Positions 35,796 to 49,200 are shown, numbered from the stretch's first letter. The stretch: 64,000 nucleotides of DNA from Coffea arabica (GCF_036785885.1 NC_092322.1:15460466-15524465); one strand, 5' to 3'. The notes: generated by a model not told the origin, from the letters alone. Made by a program: numbers and translations.

Positions 35796-37139
35796 TTAGA
35801 TTTTATATAATTATTAGTCATTTAAAACTGATAGTGTACACACTATCGGTATAAGAAAAATTAATTTTTTTTTTTAGGTGGACTCATTTACTAATTCCGA
35901 CCTAATAGGTGTCTTTATATGTGTTGTGTGGTTCTGGACTTTGTTGGTGAAAAGGGGAGTTCAAAGGTTAGCGGATGCCCCGTTTAGCTTAGTGCGCCCA
36001 TGGGTTTACTAGGGTTGGTGTGATAAGATAATCTCCGAAAGTACGTGATAAGCGTGATCCTGTTTGTTTGGTGTCGGAGCCTACTCGGAGGAGGGATCTA
36101 GTATTTTACGAAGTATGATGTTTGGAACAAATTAACGAAAAGCATAAAGCGATTGGAGAGCCCAGATTTTTTTGGTTGACGTGGAGCAATTCTACTTGAT
36201 AATTGTAAGGATTCAATGTGGTGGAGGCTACACGGGAACCGAAATGATGAAGGGAGCAATGTGTGACCGAAATAATAATGGGGACAAAACGGTGCTTTTG
36301 CGGTAAAGGTCAAATGAGGGAGCCGCTCTTCACGGGGGGAAGTCTCGTGTTATTACTAGCCTTTTTCGTGGACTTACTTGATTGTAAATTTGTAATGAAT
36401 TGCGTCAGTGTTTCGAAAATCGAATCGAACGGACACTAAGACCGGTCGAATCGTAAATTGGCTGTAATATTAATCCGATTCATTAATAAATTTGAAAAAT
36501 CAATTGAATCGATCAAAAAAATTATAGTTCAAACTAAATTTCTCTCACTCTCTTTTCTAATTTTAAAGTCCTCTAATTTACATAATAAATGAAAGAACAA
36601 AAAAAAAAGAAAAATATTTGAACCATATTGAAACGGTTGAACTGATTTGAACCGAAAATTTATTCGTTTCATTTCACTGTTCGAGTTCAAAAATATTGGT
36701 TTATGCTGAGAACAAAGTATTTATTGATTAACTATTACGATTGATCAGGGGATCAGGAAAATGCTCTTAAATCTCTTCTCGCACCCAAATTCAAGATTGA
36801 AATTTTAGACCTCACAGTAGGAGCGGAAAGGGAATGAGGAAGGGTGTGAGATAAAACAACGAAAAAAAAGTATTTATTAATTACTTCTGCAACTCACTAC
36901 GAATTTACAAAACTCCACATGCCTATGCTAATGCCAAGGACTATGCTAATAACGTGATAATATTTTGTTTTTCCGGAATAATAATAATGTTTCATTCTTA
37001 TAAAGTCACAAGGCATAATTCATGATTGATAGCGCGTCCCAAACATGGTAATTGGGCTCTTCCTTGCTGAAAAATCGGACGAAAACAGTAAATTTTATTT
37101 GAAAACTGACAAGTTATTAATTTATTGGTTCAACCACTT
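33097..37139. other. Intergenic region between polygalacturonase and Rab genes
   Basis: It contains a (TG)n/(GAGT)n microsatellite at about 33299-33337 in the 5' flank of the polygalacturonase gene, and a 56-bp tandem duplication at about 33577-33688. There are fragments of the accgg-rich hAT-like family at about 34490-34850 and 36404-36703, and an (AT)n run at 35766-35792. A GC-richer block at about 35930-36370 gives no recognisable protein. No gene is supported. Confidence 0.5.
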
Positions 37140-37142
37140 ACT

Positions 37143-37321
37143 GGGTTTGTTTGGATTGCTTCATATTTTCCCAATTTTATTTGCTTACATCATCTTTACA
37201 ATTTCCAATACACCTTTTTATCTTCCCAATATCTTTTTATCTCACATACATCACATCACAAAAAGTGCTACAGTAAAAATATCCCAAATAATCCCAAATA
37301 ACTTACAATCCAAACAGACCC
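37143..37321 (+). mobile_element. Tourist-like MITE with 3-bp target duplication
   Basis: It starts GGGTTTGTTTGGATTG and ends with the near-perfect inverse CAATCCAAACAGACCC. ACT lies outside both ends (37140-37142 and 37322-37324). Copies of the family are seen at about 2945-3130 and 50811-50993. Confidence 0.8.
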
Positions 37322-37858
37322 ACTGATTGATAACTAGTCACGTCAACCTACCGAGTTATTGTCGAAACCATGGTTAATAACTATAGGTGGCACACACGGC
37401 ATAAAAAGAGTGAATGTGATACTAATTAGTAAGCGCAGGGGTACTTGACAAAAAAAAAAAAAAAAAAAAAAGTAAGCACAGAGGTATTTACCATATTTAC
37501 TCAAAAAACTTTTTTAATATAAAAGAAAATTATTAATTTTTTATACATAAACAATGAATACAATATCATCATTAATTAAATGTATTACAACTAATTTTAA
37601 TTTGAATTTAAAATCTAAATTTTGTATATGTATCATATATCTAATCGTAATATATAAATATTGTATCTATAAGATTAACTTGAAAGAAAAATATTTTCAC
37701 CTACAATTTTATACGTGTATAGTTGTATGTATATGTAGTACTGGAATGCCTACATGCATGGCGCAGTTTTACGTTAACAAGAGAATGAATGCAATTTATT
37801 GATCAATTTCCCTTACCTTTTAACCGAATCAAGCATTCACACCTGATGAATGAATGGG

Positions 37859-40800
37859 ATGGATTCTGAAATGACATCCTCGAATCGACCGGAGTTTGAT
37901 TACTTGTTCAAATTACTCTTAATTGGAGACTCTGGCGTTGGGAAAAGCACCCTTCTTGTCAGTTTTGCCTCTGACGCTTTTGAACAGCTTTCTCCAACAA
38001 TTGGTATATATAATATATCTTTACGTTAATTTTTTTTTTCTTTTGCTTTCGTGTGATCTATTCTTGATTTGATGAAGTCTTGACTGTTTAGAGCTAAGAA
38101 AATTGTGGGTTCTGTTTGGAATTTGAAAATTTTGTCGGGTATACAAGAAAAATTTTCAAAAATCAGGGCAGAATGTTCGAAATCTATGAACTTTTTTGCC
38201 CCTTTGAAAAGCCTTAAACTCTGGGTTGATGATGGAAACTTCTTGTCGGTTGAAATTTGTTTCGTTATAAAAAAAATTGCGAGAAAATGTGAATGAAACT
38301 ATTTTCATTTCTTTGATCTGAGTATCCAATTGGTTATTTCTGTTTGCAAAAGCATGGTTCAGTTTTTCCATTTTTTAGATAGTTTTACGATTCTCTTCAA
38401 AAATGGATTTTGCATTCTGATTGATGTAAGTGGTCAACTTAGCATATAACCAGAACAATAACAAACAAGAAAGGTAAATGTGGTTGTATTCGTGACTTTC
38501 CAATTGCATTCAAATTAATTAATCCGATTTCTGTACGTTATAGGTGTTGATTTCAAGGTAAAATATGTAAACATTGGGGGGAAAAAGCTTAAGCTTGCAA
38601 TTTGGGACACAGGTAAGAAATACATTGTGATGCCAAGTCTGCTGCTTGTTCATGCTTGGTGTAGTATAATGTCCAGTTTCAATAATTTTGTATCTACTGC
38701 TTTTGCTTTCTACATGAGATTTTGATTGATCAAAATGTTGATCTTGATGCTGTCTAGCTGCTGAAGAATTAATACAACATGTTAATTATACAACCACCCT
38801 TTTATGTTCTGGACTACTTTACTTGATGAGCCTGAAACTTGTTGAACTGATGGAACTTTTCAAGTTTACATTCTGGAAGTTTTGGATGCTCACTTGCTAT
38901 CTTCTGTAGATTATATAACTTTTGGTGATATCTCTTGTTAGATATACTTTCCACAGGCATTTATGTGTTCGAACATACGTCAGTATGGGGGATGCCTTTG
39001 ATCAATGTCATAGTTCTAGGGGAAAAAATGGTTGGGAGTTCTTTTCATTGTTGATGAGGTCTTAGCAAAAGACTTAACACTTTTGATTGGGAAGGGCAAA
39101 GGAAGCTTTGGAAGAGTGTTTTTTACCAAGGAGTGGAATGCTGCAGCAGCAAATTTAAAATGGCAATCGAGTCTTTACTGGAATTCTTTTGTTGTCAATG
39201 ACTGTTCTCTGCTGTATAGAACAAAGATAATTTAGCAATAGCTCTTCTAGTTGCAGGAGGCCTTCTTTTAGCATGGTGGCTCACATGAGAAATTCAATTG
39301 AAACAGATAATGGCAAGAGGGTGAGAAAGAGAATGAATCAGTATGTTATTTAAAAGATTTTGGAAATTAGTGGCAGTTCTAATATATATATGTCTTCTGA
39401 GTATTCTCTAGTCCTGAGTGTGAAAGTCAAGTACTAATGAGTCTCAATGGTTTTATTCCTATCTGGTATTTGATCCAACTATCCTACAAAAGTCACATTG
39501 ATTCATGTAGGGGTTCTGATGTAAGAAATAATAGCCGACTGACTGAGAATAACTGATTCTTGTATCGATAGCAGGTTGGACCTTTCCTCCAAAACTTGTT
39601 ATGATGTTTGTTGATTTAATGTGCAGCTGGTCAGGAAAGGTTCAGAACATTAACAACCTCATACTACAGAGGAGCACAAGGGATTATCATGGGTATTTCA
39701 TTTACATTTTCACTGATCAATGTTATTAGCATGACACAAGGTTTCGGCGAAGCACACCTATTTCTCCAATTCAAACTTCAAGATGATCCTGTTTACATGC
39801 ATCATCCATAGAACTTTACTACTTTGTTGATCTTGTTGTGACACAGTTTATGATGTAACAAGACGGGAAACATTCACCAACCTTTCTGAAGTTTGGGCCA
39901 AGGAGATTGACCTTCACTTAACGAATCCAGATTGCATCAAGATGCTTGTTGGAAACAAAGTTGACAAGGTAATTTGTTCATCTATCCAGGAATTGATTTG
40001 AAGAACTGTAAGGATAACACCACTTGTGTTGAAATGAGATTTTGTAAAACATTTCGGTGAAATAAGATGAATGTGCCAGAAACATAAGAGATAGCCATGG
40101 GAATTTCAAAGAATCAACCTCCAATTTAATATTTCCTTCGGTTCAGATTCAGATAATAGTAGCAGGTATGAGTATCTAAAAGTTCAGAATTTGAAGCATT
40201 TATAGTCTTGTCAACTAATTCTTACATAAATCAGCCCAAGAGAATGATCTTTTTCTTTTCTTCTAATGGTGTAACACAAATCCTTCAGTAGCTAAAATTT
40301 TATTATGATATGCTGCCTTTCTTCCTGCCATAGCCCTCCATCCAATATACACGTACATATGCACATAACCAAAAAGAATTTACGTGTTTGTGGACTTGTC
40401 CTGATTTCTTGACAGACTTGTAAATACGAACTAGGTGCTAATAGAATTGATTTTTGCCCTTGTCACATCTTCTGTTGGACTCTTGTCCTTCCCTACTCTT
40501 GAATCTTTTGCCAGTGGGCGTAAAATCACTTCTTGACAGATTTTGTGCATTGTCTCCAACTAAGACGCTGAACCTGAAAAAGTATCCTTCATGCTATATT
40601 AGTCGAAACATCTCATGCTTTACTTTTCGTATTCTGTTTTTCCTTGTGTATATGCAATTAGAGGCCTCATTTCTTATTTGATTTGTAGACTATAGTCCTA
40701 CTACATAAGAGGGTCTAGTGCTTCTGTTTGATGATTTTCATTTGATTCATTACATGACTTGTCAAATCATATGGCATACACTCCATTTCTGAAACATGAA

Positions 40801-41507
40801 ATTTTGGTCAAGTGATATGTGAAGCTTTTTCATTGTTCATGTTCAAAATTCCTCCAAGATGTGTTGCTTCTGGACTTCTTTGTTTCCTGAAGGCATCTCT
40901 CCCCCAGTTTTGGTTGGATTCAAGCTGCATTTTGCATACATTATGCGCCTTTTGCTGCTTTTTTTTCTACTCTTATTCTTCTTCACTTAACATTGTTTGT
41001 TTTTGAAACTCTTGAAGTTTTCTGTGATCTCAATTCCAATACGAAGTTTTCTTCACATTTGAGCAGAGATATCAGGCACTAATTCTCTGATTCTTCCAGG
41101 AGGGTGAACGTTCGGTAACCAAAAAGGAAGGAATAGATTTTGCTAAGGAATATGGGACCCTTTTCATCGAATGCAGTGCAAAAACGCAACTCAATGTGCA
41201 GCTTTGTTTCGAAGAGCTTATCTTGAAGGTTAGTCAAATCTGAATCAACAAATTTGTTTTGTAGACCTTATCAACAAATTTTTTTCAAACAAGTTTTGCG
41301 GCCATTCAATCCTTGGGCTGCAATCACTTCTCCCATTTGTTGATGGATTCAATTTCTTTCATTTTTATTATACTCCTAATGAACTATGTTTCTTAACAGA
41401 TTCTGGATACTGAAAGCCTCTTAGCTGAGGGCTGCAAGGGTGTGAAAAAGAACATATTCAAAGAAAAGCCACTGGAATCTGACACTTCCTCAAGTAGCTG
41501 TTGCTAA
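37859..41507 (+). CDS. RabC/Rab18-type small GTPase
   Basis: Rab GTPases steer vesicle traffic on internal membranes. Six exons with GT-AG borders are supported: 37859-38003, 38544-38612, 39627-39692, 39847-39968, 41100-41228 and 41400-41507. They total 639 bp and 212 residues. Key motifs are the P-loop GDSGVGKS (23-30), switch I Thr in LSPTIG (T47), WDTAGQE (69-75), NKVD (130-133) and ECSAK (158-162). The protein ends in Cys-Cys, the double geranylgeranylation site. The wording [16 protein letters not shown] and [13 protein letters not shown] points to the plant RABC group. An in-frame ATG lies nine bases upstream at 37850, and an out-of-frame ATG at 37846 opens an 8-codon frame over the start. 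I chose 37859 as the conventional start, but 37850 is equally possible. Confidence 0.94.
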
Positions 41508-43148
41508 TCCTTGTTTCTCCTAAAACTTCTAACACCTATTTTGATCCCTTCAGTTATTAGCCACTATTACTTGTATAAAACTTGATCTAAGCAATGATAT
41601 CACAAGTTGGCTTCCACATTGTATAACTTGTTATTGACTGGAATTTTTTTTGGGAACTCTTTTGGCTCAACATTTGACAAATGGCTTGTTTATGGTTTCT
41701 TTTTTTTTTTTTTTTCATTGATTAGATTTAGGATAACATCTACTATAAATATTGTTTACAACTTTCTCTCATTCATCTCAACATTTGTGCTATTAAGATT
41801 GATTATTTCGTACTACCCTTAAGTTGAGCATTCTGCTACTTCCAGGGGGGGATTTTCCCTTTTCTTTTTCTTTCTTATTATGAGATAGAAAATTTCAGAA
41901 GATTTCCTGTAGGATCATCCCCAGAACAAGAAGCCACTAAAATTTGGTTACCACAATGAAGCCTCAATTTAAATGTTAACATACCCAATCTTCTTTTTTT
42001 TTTTTTACAAAAAAATATTTTTTGAGAAAACAAAGAACTTCATTAATAAGATTACTGGATATCGTCTATAGCACGACTTGCTTGATAAAACTTAGAAAGG
42101 TTTAACAGGGATTCAGAAAGGTCGGCAGCTTTCGCATAATAAGCTAGACAATGCGCAATCTCATTGGCATATTTTAGAACTCAAAGTACATTGACAGTAT
42201 ACTGATGCAAGAAAACAAAGTGAATATCTTCAATTATCGAGCCTAGAGTAGATAGAAGATCATCTTCATCATTAATGAGCTTGGTAATTGAAGATGCGTC
42301 GCCCTCCAACATGAACAGGTCTACTTGATTGCTTTAAAAATTACACTTTATGCTAATAATTGAAGTGTGAATCCAGAGAGGGAGCATTTGCAGTCCAATA
42401 GATAGTCTAACCATTGGAGCTTTTTCTGGACTTCCATACAAGCATGAAGCAGATTGGTAAATTGCGTCTACCTTCTATATTTTAGAGGCATATTTGGAGT
42501 CGAGAGATATATCTGACTTCAATGCTTAATTGTTTTATTTAGTTTTTTTCTTTGGAATACAATACTATTACAATTGGTCCTATACTGAGGGATAGGAGAG
42601 GGACTTAACCCCTCCTCTAGTAGCCAACTAATGCTTAACTATGAAATGTAAGAAAGTATAAATTAGTTTCTCAATTCAGGGCTATTCTTGAATGGTGTAA
42701 CATTTTTTGAACATTTTATAATTCTGAGTAAACTGCTTATACATCCTTACAACATAGGCGTGATATTCTATTACTGTTCATGTAGATCGCATGCATAATA
42801 ATTACATCCCAGTCATAAAATTTTATAAGTAGTTTACGTAGAGTTACATCTTATTCAAAAAATATTACGCGGTTCGACTGGCAACCCTCGGTAGCCTGGT
42901 CCTGAAGAGATGTTAGTCGGGTGCAGAGTTAAAGTCAGCTTCAAATACGGCATGAATGGAAGCCATATAAAACTACCATTCTATATTACTACTTATTGGT
43001 TTCTTACCAATTCTTTCTCTTCCATGGCAGGTTGTTCAGCAGCACACACCGTTGGTACGTGCTATGCCAGATAGTCAACGCTATACTTGAATCTGCGCAA
43101 ATTGTGCAGTTCAAATATATAATATATAAACGCGGCCTAATTTTAAAT
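41508..43148. other. Intergenic DNA downstream of the Rab gene
   Basis: The first 300-400 bases are the likely 3' untranslated region of the Rab gene. A decayed RNase H-like fragment is annotated separately at 42030-42325. The remainder has no recognised gene. Confidence 0.45.
42030..42325 (-). pseudogene. Decayed RNase H-like fragment, probably from a LINE
   Basis: On the minus strand the translation reads LEGDASSITKLINDEDD, then SIIEDIHFVF, then YANEIAHCLAYYA, with a stop codon between the last two. This order (a V/LEGDA strand, a hydrophobic strand, and an AN.xAHxLA helix) is the RNase H fold found at the end of many plant non-LTR retrotransposons and domesticated derivatives. There is at least one stop and no complete domain, so it is a relic. 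Confidence 0.6.
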
Positions 43149-43156
43149 GCAAAAAC

Positions 43157-44520
43157 CAATGTTTTCAGAATCGGACTGGATCGGCCGAATTGTCACCAGT
43201 CCGTCTAATGCTAAAGCCGGAAGTTCATGGAGAACCGTTGAAACCCGGACGAACCGTTAAGAACCGTGAACCGGCGGTTTTTTAAATTCTTCAACAAAAT
43301 ATCAAGAATGATGTAACTAAGATTCGAACCTGGGTCTCCAAGTTTGGATATGACAATCTCACCGCTAGACTATAGTTAAGTTTATTGAAAATTTTACTTG
43401 ACTAAAAAATATATTAAAACATCAAGTTCTTCTCTTATTTTTTTTTTTCAATTTTTTCTTCTTAACCATTTTTAACCCAAATATCCACAACAAGATTTTC
43501 TCAAGTCTTCACCATTATTATCAGGTTATTATCTTTAGAAAATTGTAAACAAGTTAAAAATTTCAACTTTTCTTGTTTTCCAACATCTTAGTAAGTTTAA
43601 TTTTTTTCTTTTCAAGGTTTTTTTTTCTATATTATTATCTTTAGTTGATTTTTTGCATTTTCTTCTTTTTCCCCTCAATTTTCATATGTTTCCCTCATTT
43701 TTGTTTTATTTTTATTCGATTAATTAAGGATGAAATTTTTGCAAAAGTAGTGCACATCTGTGTAGGAATTGGGTAGGAATTACAAATAATAACATTGGGT
43801 TGGTCAAAAATATGGTAGTTGGCACATAATCGAAGCTATTGATAATTAAATTTAAAATAATTAATGGTATAGGATCATTGAATTTAATATAACATGTTAA
43901 TTAGTAATGTTTAGTAGCAATTAATTTTTTATGTGTTTAACTGTATATTTGTTTTTCAAAAATTTTTAGTTTTTTTTAGTTTGAGCAATTAGATTTATAT
44001 TTTTATAATAAAATTTTAACTTTTTCAGCTTAAGTTGATGAAATTGTGAAGGTGGTGTGGTTGCTTATCATGCCACTGATAAAAGTTTGCTATTCAAATA
44101 GTTTGTCTTAACTTGAACTCTTTTATGGATTTTTTTAAGGGTTGTAAAAGAATTTCAATATTTAATTTATTTATTTTTTGTGTTTTTATTTGTGATAATT
44201 AGTGAACATTTGGATTGTATCTATTTATGTTTATAATGAATTTATGAAAACTTATGGTGAATTATGATATTTTAATTATATTTATCATTCCATGTTTTAT
44301 GTATAACTTTTAGAAAATTTATTATTATCATAACTTAAATTAAGTTATGTTGGTAAAGTTCAAGTGTAGAATGAAACCTGTTTAGTACTTAACACTAAAA
44401 AAAAATAAAAAAAAAATAAAAAGTGAACCTTTGAACCGGCCGATCGGACCGGTCGGATCGGTCGAACCACGAACCGGCCACCTCTCCGGTTCACTGACTG
44501 GTCCGAGTTTAAAAACATTG
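43157..44520. mobile_element. hAT-like DNA transposon, relative of 1137-2178
   Basis: The left end is CAATGTTTTCAGAATCGGAC and the right end is its inverse, closing TTTAAAAACATTG. The 8-bp word gcaaaaac flanks it at 43149-43156 and 44521-44528. Like the element at 1137-2178 it has ccgg-rich ends and an AT-rich, non-coding middle. The matching termini and equal target-site length define one family. Confidence 0.82.
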
Positions 44521-44529
44521 GCAAAAACC

Positions 44530-45003
44530 ATTCGTTTTTTGTGCCCCATAGGGTCCATAACCTCCCAACCCCATGACATTGGCCAAACCTTGAAACTTGG
44601 TAAGATGGAACTGAGGGCTCCCTACACTTCTTCATTTCCCACTACTTTGAGATCTTATACATTCTTTGCAAGACCATACAGAAATAAGTTGCATGCTTTC
44701 TAAAATTAGTCTAAAGTTTACCAGATTAAGTCATAAAAGACGGTTAGCTTTTCATACAATTGTCGGTACAAAAGTTGAATTTGACATGCTCATGAATCAA
44801 TGACAAAGAATTCCCTCTTGGACATCAAGCTATAAACCAATACAAGGCATGCTTGATTGCTTGGGTTCTTTTTATTGTTTTTTTTTTTTTTCTCTTGGAA
44901 CGTGTATTTGGACAAATAATGTACATCTTAAACTAATTCACCATTTTTGGCTCAAAGAGATTGTATAATACAGCTTCTGGAACTTTTCCACCTGAGGCAC
45001 CAA
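44530..45003. other. Short intergenic stretch, 3' flank of the U-box gene
   Basis: No coding sequence or bounded element is seen. The part near 45003 should contain the 3' untranslated region of the minus-strand U-box gene. Confidence 0.45.
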
Positions 45004-46200
45004 CTAGGGGCTAGCAGCCTCTTTTGGTTGTTCAACCCAAGTGGAATTTAGCAACTTGAGCAACATTCTTGCCTTGGCCTTGGTCCTCCCACTACACTGG
45101 CTCTGAAGGAGTAAAAGCAGCTGAGTCAAGACACCTGCAGAGATTGCTTCTTCCCTGGCATGATTAGAATCACAACACAAGGCTAATAATGAATTCACAG
45201 CACTCTCACTTCCTTGATGATCTGATACTCTGAAAACCATCTTGACTAGAGCTCTGACACAACTAGGATTACTGATTACTACTTCTTTGGCACTCTCCAC
45301 CACCAACAGCCTTTCGATTGTTGCTATTGCTGTTGGGGCTAATTTCCTTTGATAGTTTTCGGATTCCAGGATATATGCTATTAGCCTTTCAACTGCACCT
45401 TCTCTTACCAAATTTTCTCGGGTTGTTTCCAAACAAGATAGTGCTGAGATGGCCTTGATTCCAGCTTCAGAAGCTTCAGAAGTTTCAGCCAAAAGATTGA
45501 GAAGTTCTTGCTGCAACTTGGTTGATTTTCCTAGCATAATAGAAACCTGTTGTGTTTCCATGGATGAAGAAATTACCTCAACAATATGGCACAAGTTCCT
45601 CTTGATGTTCACATTGCCTCTGTAGAAGAGTGAAAGGAAGCAGTCAAGGACTGGTTCTTCTTTAAGCATGTTTAATGATGTGAGATCGCTAAATGGTAAC
45701 AACTTCAAGGCACAAGCCAATGCTCGTTCGGAAAACCTCAAATCATCTTCAGAACAAGAACCATTGACCTTTCTGAAAATTTTTTCTAGCAGTAAGGGAA
45801 AGATGTCTAGTTGGATCAAGCAAGAATTCTGCAAAGGAAGCTCCTCAGATAATATGTAAACTTTTTCAACTATTTCAAGCTTTTCTTCCAATGTGGAATC
45901 CTCTGAATCAAGTCTGTGCTTGAGTACAGAAATGCAATCGACGTGATTGATCATTTCGCGGTAATCAAGACAAAATTGGCTATCCTCTTGAAGCCATTGA
46001 TCTATCAGATGGCGAAGGGTGTGGTTGGGAACCATGGAAAGATCATCAAGCTTCTGCATTGTGACAGGACACGTTAGATTTCCAGCAGCAAGCCACTTTT
46101 CTATGCTGGATCGATCATAAGTTTGTCCTGTGCAAAGAGTTACTGGATCTGTGAACAAATCTAGACTGATAGGACACTTGAACAAAGGTGGAATAGCCAT
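45004..46200 (-). CDS. U-box E3 ubiquitin ligase with ARM-like repeats
   Basis: Plant U-box (PUB) proteins attach ubiquitin to substrates, often in stress and defence signalling. The protein has 398 residues in a single exon. The U-box fills about residues 5-75: FKCPISLDLFTDPVTLCTGQ, TYDRSSIEKWL, CPVTMQ, and the closing VPNHTLRHLI. The C-terminal two-thirds is leucine-rich and helical, with short ARM-like units such as AIKAISALS and AVNSLLALCC. This is the layout of the PUB-ARM class. I chose Met at 46200 because it lies four residues before the U-box, as in relatives. An upstream in-frame extension to 46314 has no similarity to the family. The length and intronless structure are normal for the group. 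The substrate is not predictable. Confidence 0.93.
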   Translation of the reverse strand: MAIPPLFKCPISLDLFTDPVTLCTGQTYDRSSIEKWLAAGNLTCPVTMQKLDDLSMVPNHTLRHLIDQWLQEDSQFCLDYREMINHVDCISVLKHRLDSEDSTLEEKLEIVEKVYILSEELPLQNSCLIQLDIFPLLLEKIFRKVNGSCSEDDLRFSERALACALKLLPFSDLTSLNMLKEEPVLDCFLSLFYRGNVNIKRNLCHIVEVISSSMETQQVSIMLGKSTKLQQELLNLLAETSEASEAGIKAISALSCLETTRENLVREGAVERLIAYILESENYQRKLAPTAIATIERLLVVESAKEVVISNPSCVRALVKMVFRVSDHQGSESAVNSLLALCCDSNHAREEAISAGVLTQLLLLLQSQCSGRTKAKARMLLKLLNSTWVEQPKEAASP

Positions 46201-49200
46201 CTCTCTTTCTTTCGTGGATTGATAAACCAGTTCTACAATTTTATGAACCAAAAAAACTTCAGCCAATGAACAATTCTCATAAGAGATAAAATGATGAAGA
46301 TAAGTACCAATCAATGATGCCTCAGGACTAGCTGGCCTCTAGAAGGACTAAATCCGATGTGGAACATCAACGCCCACAACTCTGACTAGGCAAGTATGCA
46401 ACTGTAAAAATGCTTCCAAACTTGCTAAAATGGCTCAAGAATTGAATGCATTTTCAGTTTAGATACAAGGGATAAGTTTGAAATGACAAGCTAAAATTTA
46501 TACTATGGGAAAATCACAATCCAAACAAAGAGGGGTGTGAAAGTGAACGGTTAAAGCTAAGAGACAGGAGGAAAGCTGGAGAGTTTGGGATCTTAGTTGG
46601 AAGGATCAGAAGATTATTGCAACATACAAACACTAGAAGATGGCCCCAAACCAAAAGCAGGGGCCTTATCCTAGTGAGAGTATTGAAGAGAACCAATACT
46701 ATAGAATGATTAAGATGGGGACCCATTTTTTCTTTGCTCCAATATTTATCATTCAGTCAAAGTGTCGCACCAAGAAAAGCACTCCAATTGCTGATGAATC
46801 TTTGAAGTTTGAATCAACTTTGAATATAAATGCATCGTCCTTTTCACAGACGTATATGATAGATTTATCCTCTGGGGCTGGGAAGCAAAACATTGGTTCA
46901 ATGATATTGGCCCTTATGGAGATTTTTCGTTTGCCATTTTGGGTGAGGGCTTTGAGCGGTTTGGAAATTTAATATGGTTTATTGACTGGTTTTATCTTTT
47001 TGTCTTTTATTGGGAAAACCATAGAATACTTATATTTGCATAATATCAGTCGGCCAATCTTTCATCAACATGGACCTCTTTGAGTCTCTGAGAAACCACA
47101 ACAAATCCATAAGAGGAACATTTTTTTTTTCCCTTAAAGAAACAAATACTGCAGTAGCCTAACGATACAGAAACTAAACTACTCGATACTTGAATTAAGC
47201 ATGCTTAGTAAGAGTTCTTTCAAATTTTGATTCACCAACTAATCAAACGAAACGAGAGCGGCATTTATTATTTATTAAAATTTCAACCTCGACTCGAGTG
47301 CGACTTGATTTTAATATGTAAAAAGAAACAAAGAACTACTTGAGTATTATTCGAGTCTGGCTTGATAAGTGAATAACTTAAACCTGATTTTAAGTTTGTT
47401 CAATTAGGTAAAACCAAATAGAAATAATTTCCTCTTTAATATTCAGCAACAAGTTTGACTTCAAACTCAAGTGAAATGGTGATGTAAATGTAGATATGCT
47501 TTGGATCATACAAACTTTGAAAGTTTACCAATAATAAATCTATGGCATATTCTATTTGCAACTATGCAAAATCCCTAAGAAATGTTATTCCCATTTTGGC
47601 CGACCTAATGAGGTAATTGTGTCCAATAGTCGGTCGTTTGGCTTAAATCCATTATACACCACAAGTGATCAAAAAGAGAATAAAAGACAAAGAGGCATAA
47701 AAATTAAAAAAAAAAAAAAAAAAGACAGAGAGAGAGAGGATAAAGTCACTTCAAAAAAAGTTTTCAATCCTCACAGCAGTATTCACTTTTTCCTCCTTCG
47801 GTCCTTCCTAGCAATGCAATTTTAACTTTTTTTAATAGAAGAAAAAACCTCAACTAAATCAATTAGTCACCGGAAATCTTATACTTTCTGATCTTTTGAA
47901 TTGTTGCCATTTGACTGTTAAAAAGAACGTTAATCAAACACAGTTCTAGAACAAATTGACCTAAGTAAACAAATCAGATCATGATACATCATCAAAGTTG
48001 AATTTTCTATTATTGCAAAAAACAAAAAAAAAAAAAGCCACATCATGTTAGAAGTAAATTATTTTCTGTCTCTATTTTCTTTATAGAGAATATAACTTTA
48101 GAATGTGGATGTTTGATGGTAATTGAATACGACTAAAAAGGACCCATCAGTTATCCGTTATCCTTACACTTAGGAATTTGAAAATATTATGGTAACTTAC
48201 ATAACAAACAAACAAACAAAAATTTTAAATACAATTGATCTTTCAAATAAATAACTATAATGTGCTAAACAACGTAAATGAATAGTAGCTTAAATTGTGT
48301 TCTAAACTATGACGAAGCTAAATATAAATACTTAATGAAGCATGTAACGAATAACATGATGATTTTCTTCTTTGGAACTCTTCCACTCTCCACGTACTTT
48401 TCCTTTCCCTGCTTCTTAAATCCCGCCTCTCTTCTACTAGAAAATATTTATAAAAAATATAAATAAAAAAAAACTCTTCCACTCACATAATTCGTTTGCA
48501 TAAAAATTAGTGTATAATCGATTACTAACAGCTGCAAATCACATTCGTGGTTCTTGGACTTAAGCTTCTACTTGCTAAAATTTCTTGAGGAAATTTCCAA
48601 TTTTTGGCCTATCTTCACCACCTTCATCCCATTTTTGACCGGATTCTTTAGTGTACCTCTTCAATTATATTCTCCCGAAAATTCTTCGTATAATTAAAGA
48701 CGGAGTTCAGCATTATTCTCCATGTACATGAACCTCAAGGTTGCTAACATGTAGGTTACTCTTTCAATTTGTGCTACACACAGTTCATATTGCTACTAAA
48801 ATAGTAGTATTCTCATCATGGTACAGATTGTACCAATTAACTTTTTGTAGGCAAAAAATTATTGAATTTCCAAACACTATACAACGTATTCAATTTCCCA
48901 CGGAACTAATTAAATACGTTGAATAAAAGAAGTTGGTTTAACATTATAAGAGTTGAGAATCATCTTGTAACACAAAGTATTTGGTAAGAATTTCTAATTT
49001 GTACAATCAATAGGCAAAGTGCATGAACCTATTGCATAGAATATTACGTGCATGTATCAAAAGCAGAGGACCCGTAAGCAAGAAGAAATAGTGCGTAATA
49101 AGCCCTTTGGCTTTTGACTGGCCTAACATTTTATGCCTGTCTTTGCCCATCAGAATTCAAAATGAAATGGGTGGCTGCTCTAGGGTCCTACCATCACTGT

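Noticed and set aside
35930..36370. GC-richer block that looked like a possible gene
   Set aside because: No frame on either strand gives a recognisable protein, and there are stops in all frames at short intervals apart from one 71-codon frame.
46201..46314. In-frame N-terminal extension of the U-box protein
   Set aside because: It would add 38 residues unlike any U-box relative. The Met at 46200 lies where the family normally starts.
46640..46972. A 110-codon plus-strand frame upstream of the U-box gene
   Set aside because: There is no domain, signal peptide or splice context, and it falls in the expected promoter region of the U-box gene.
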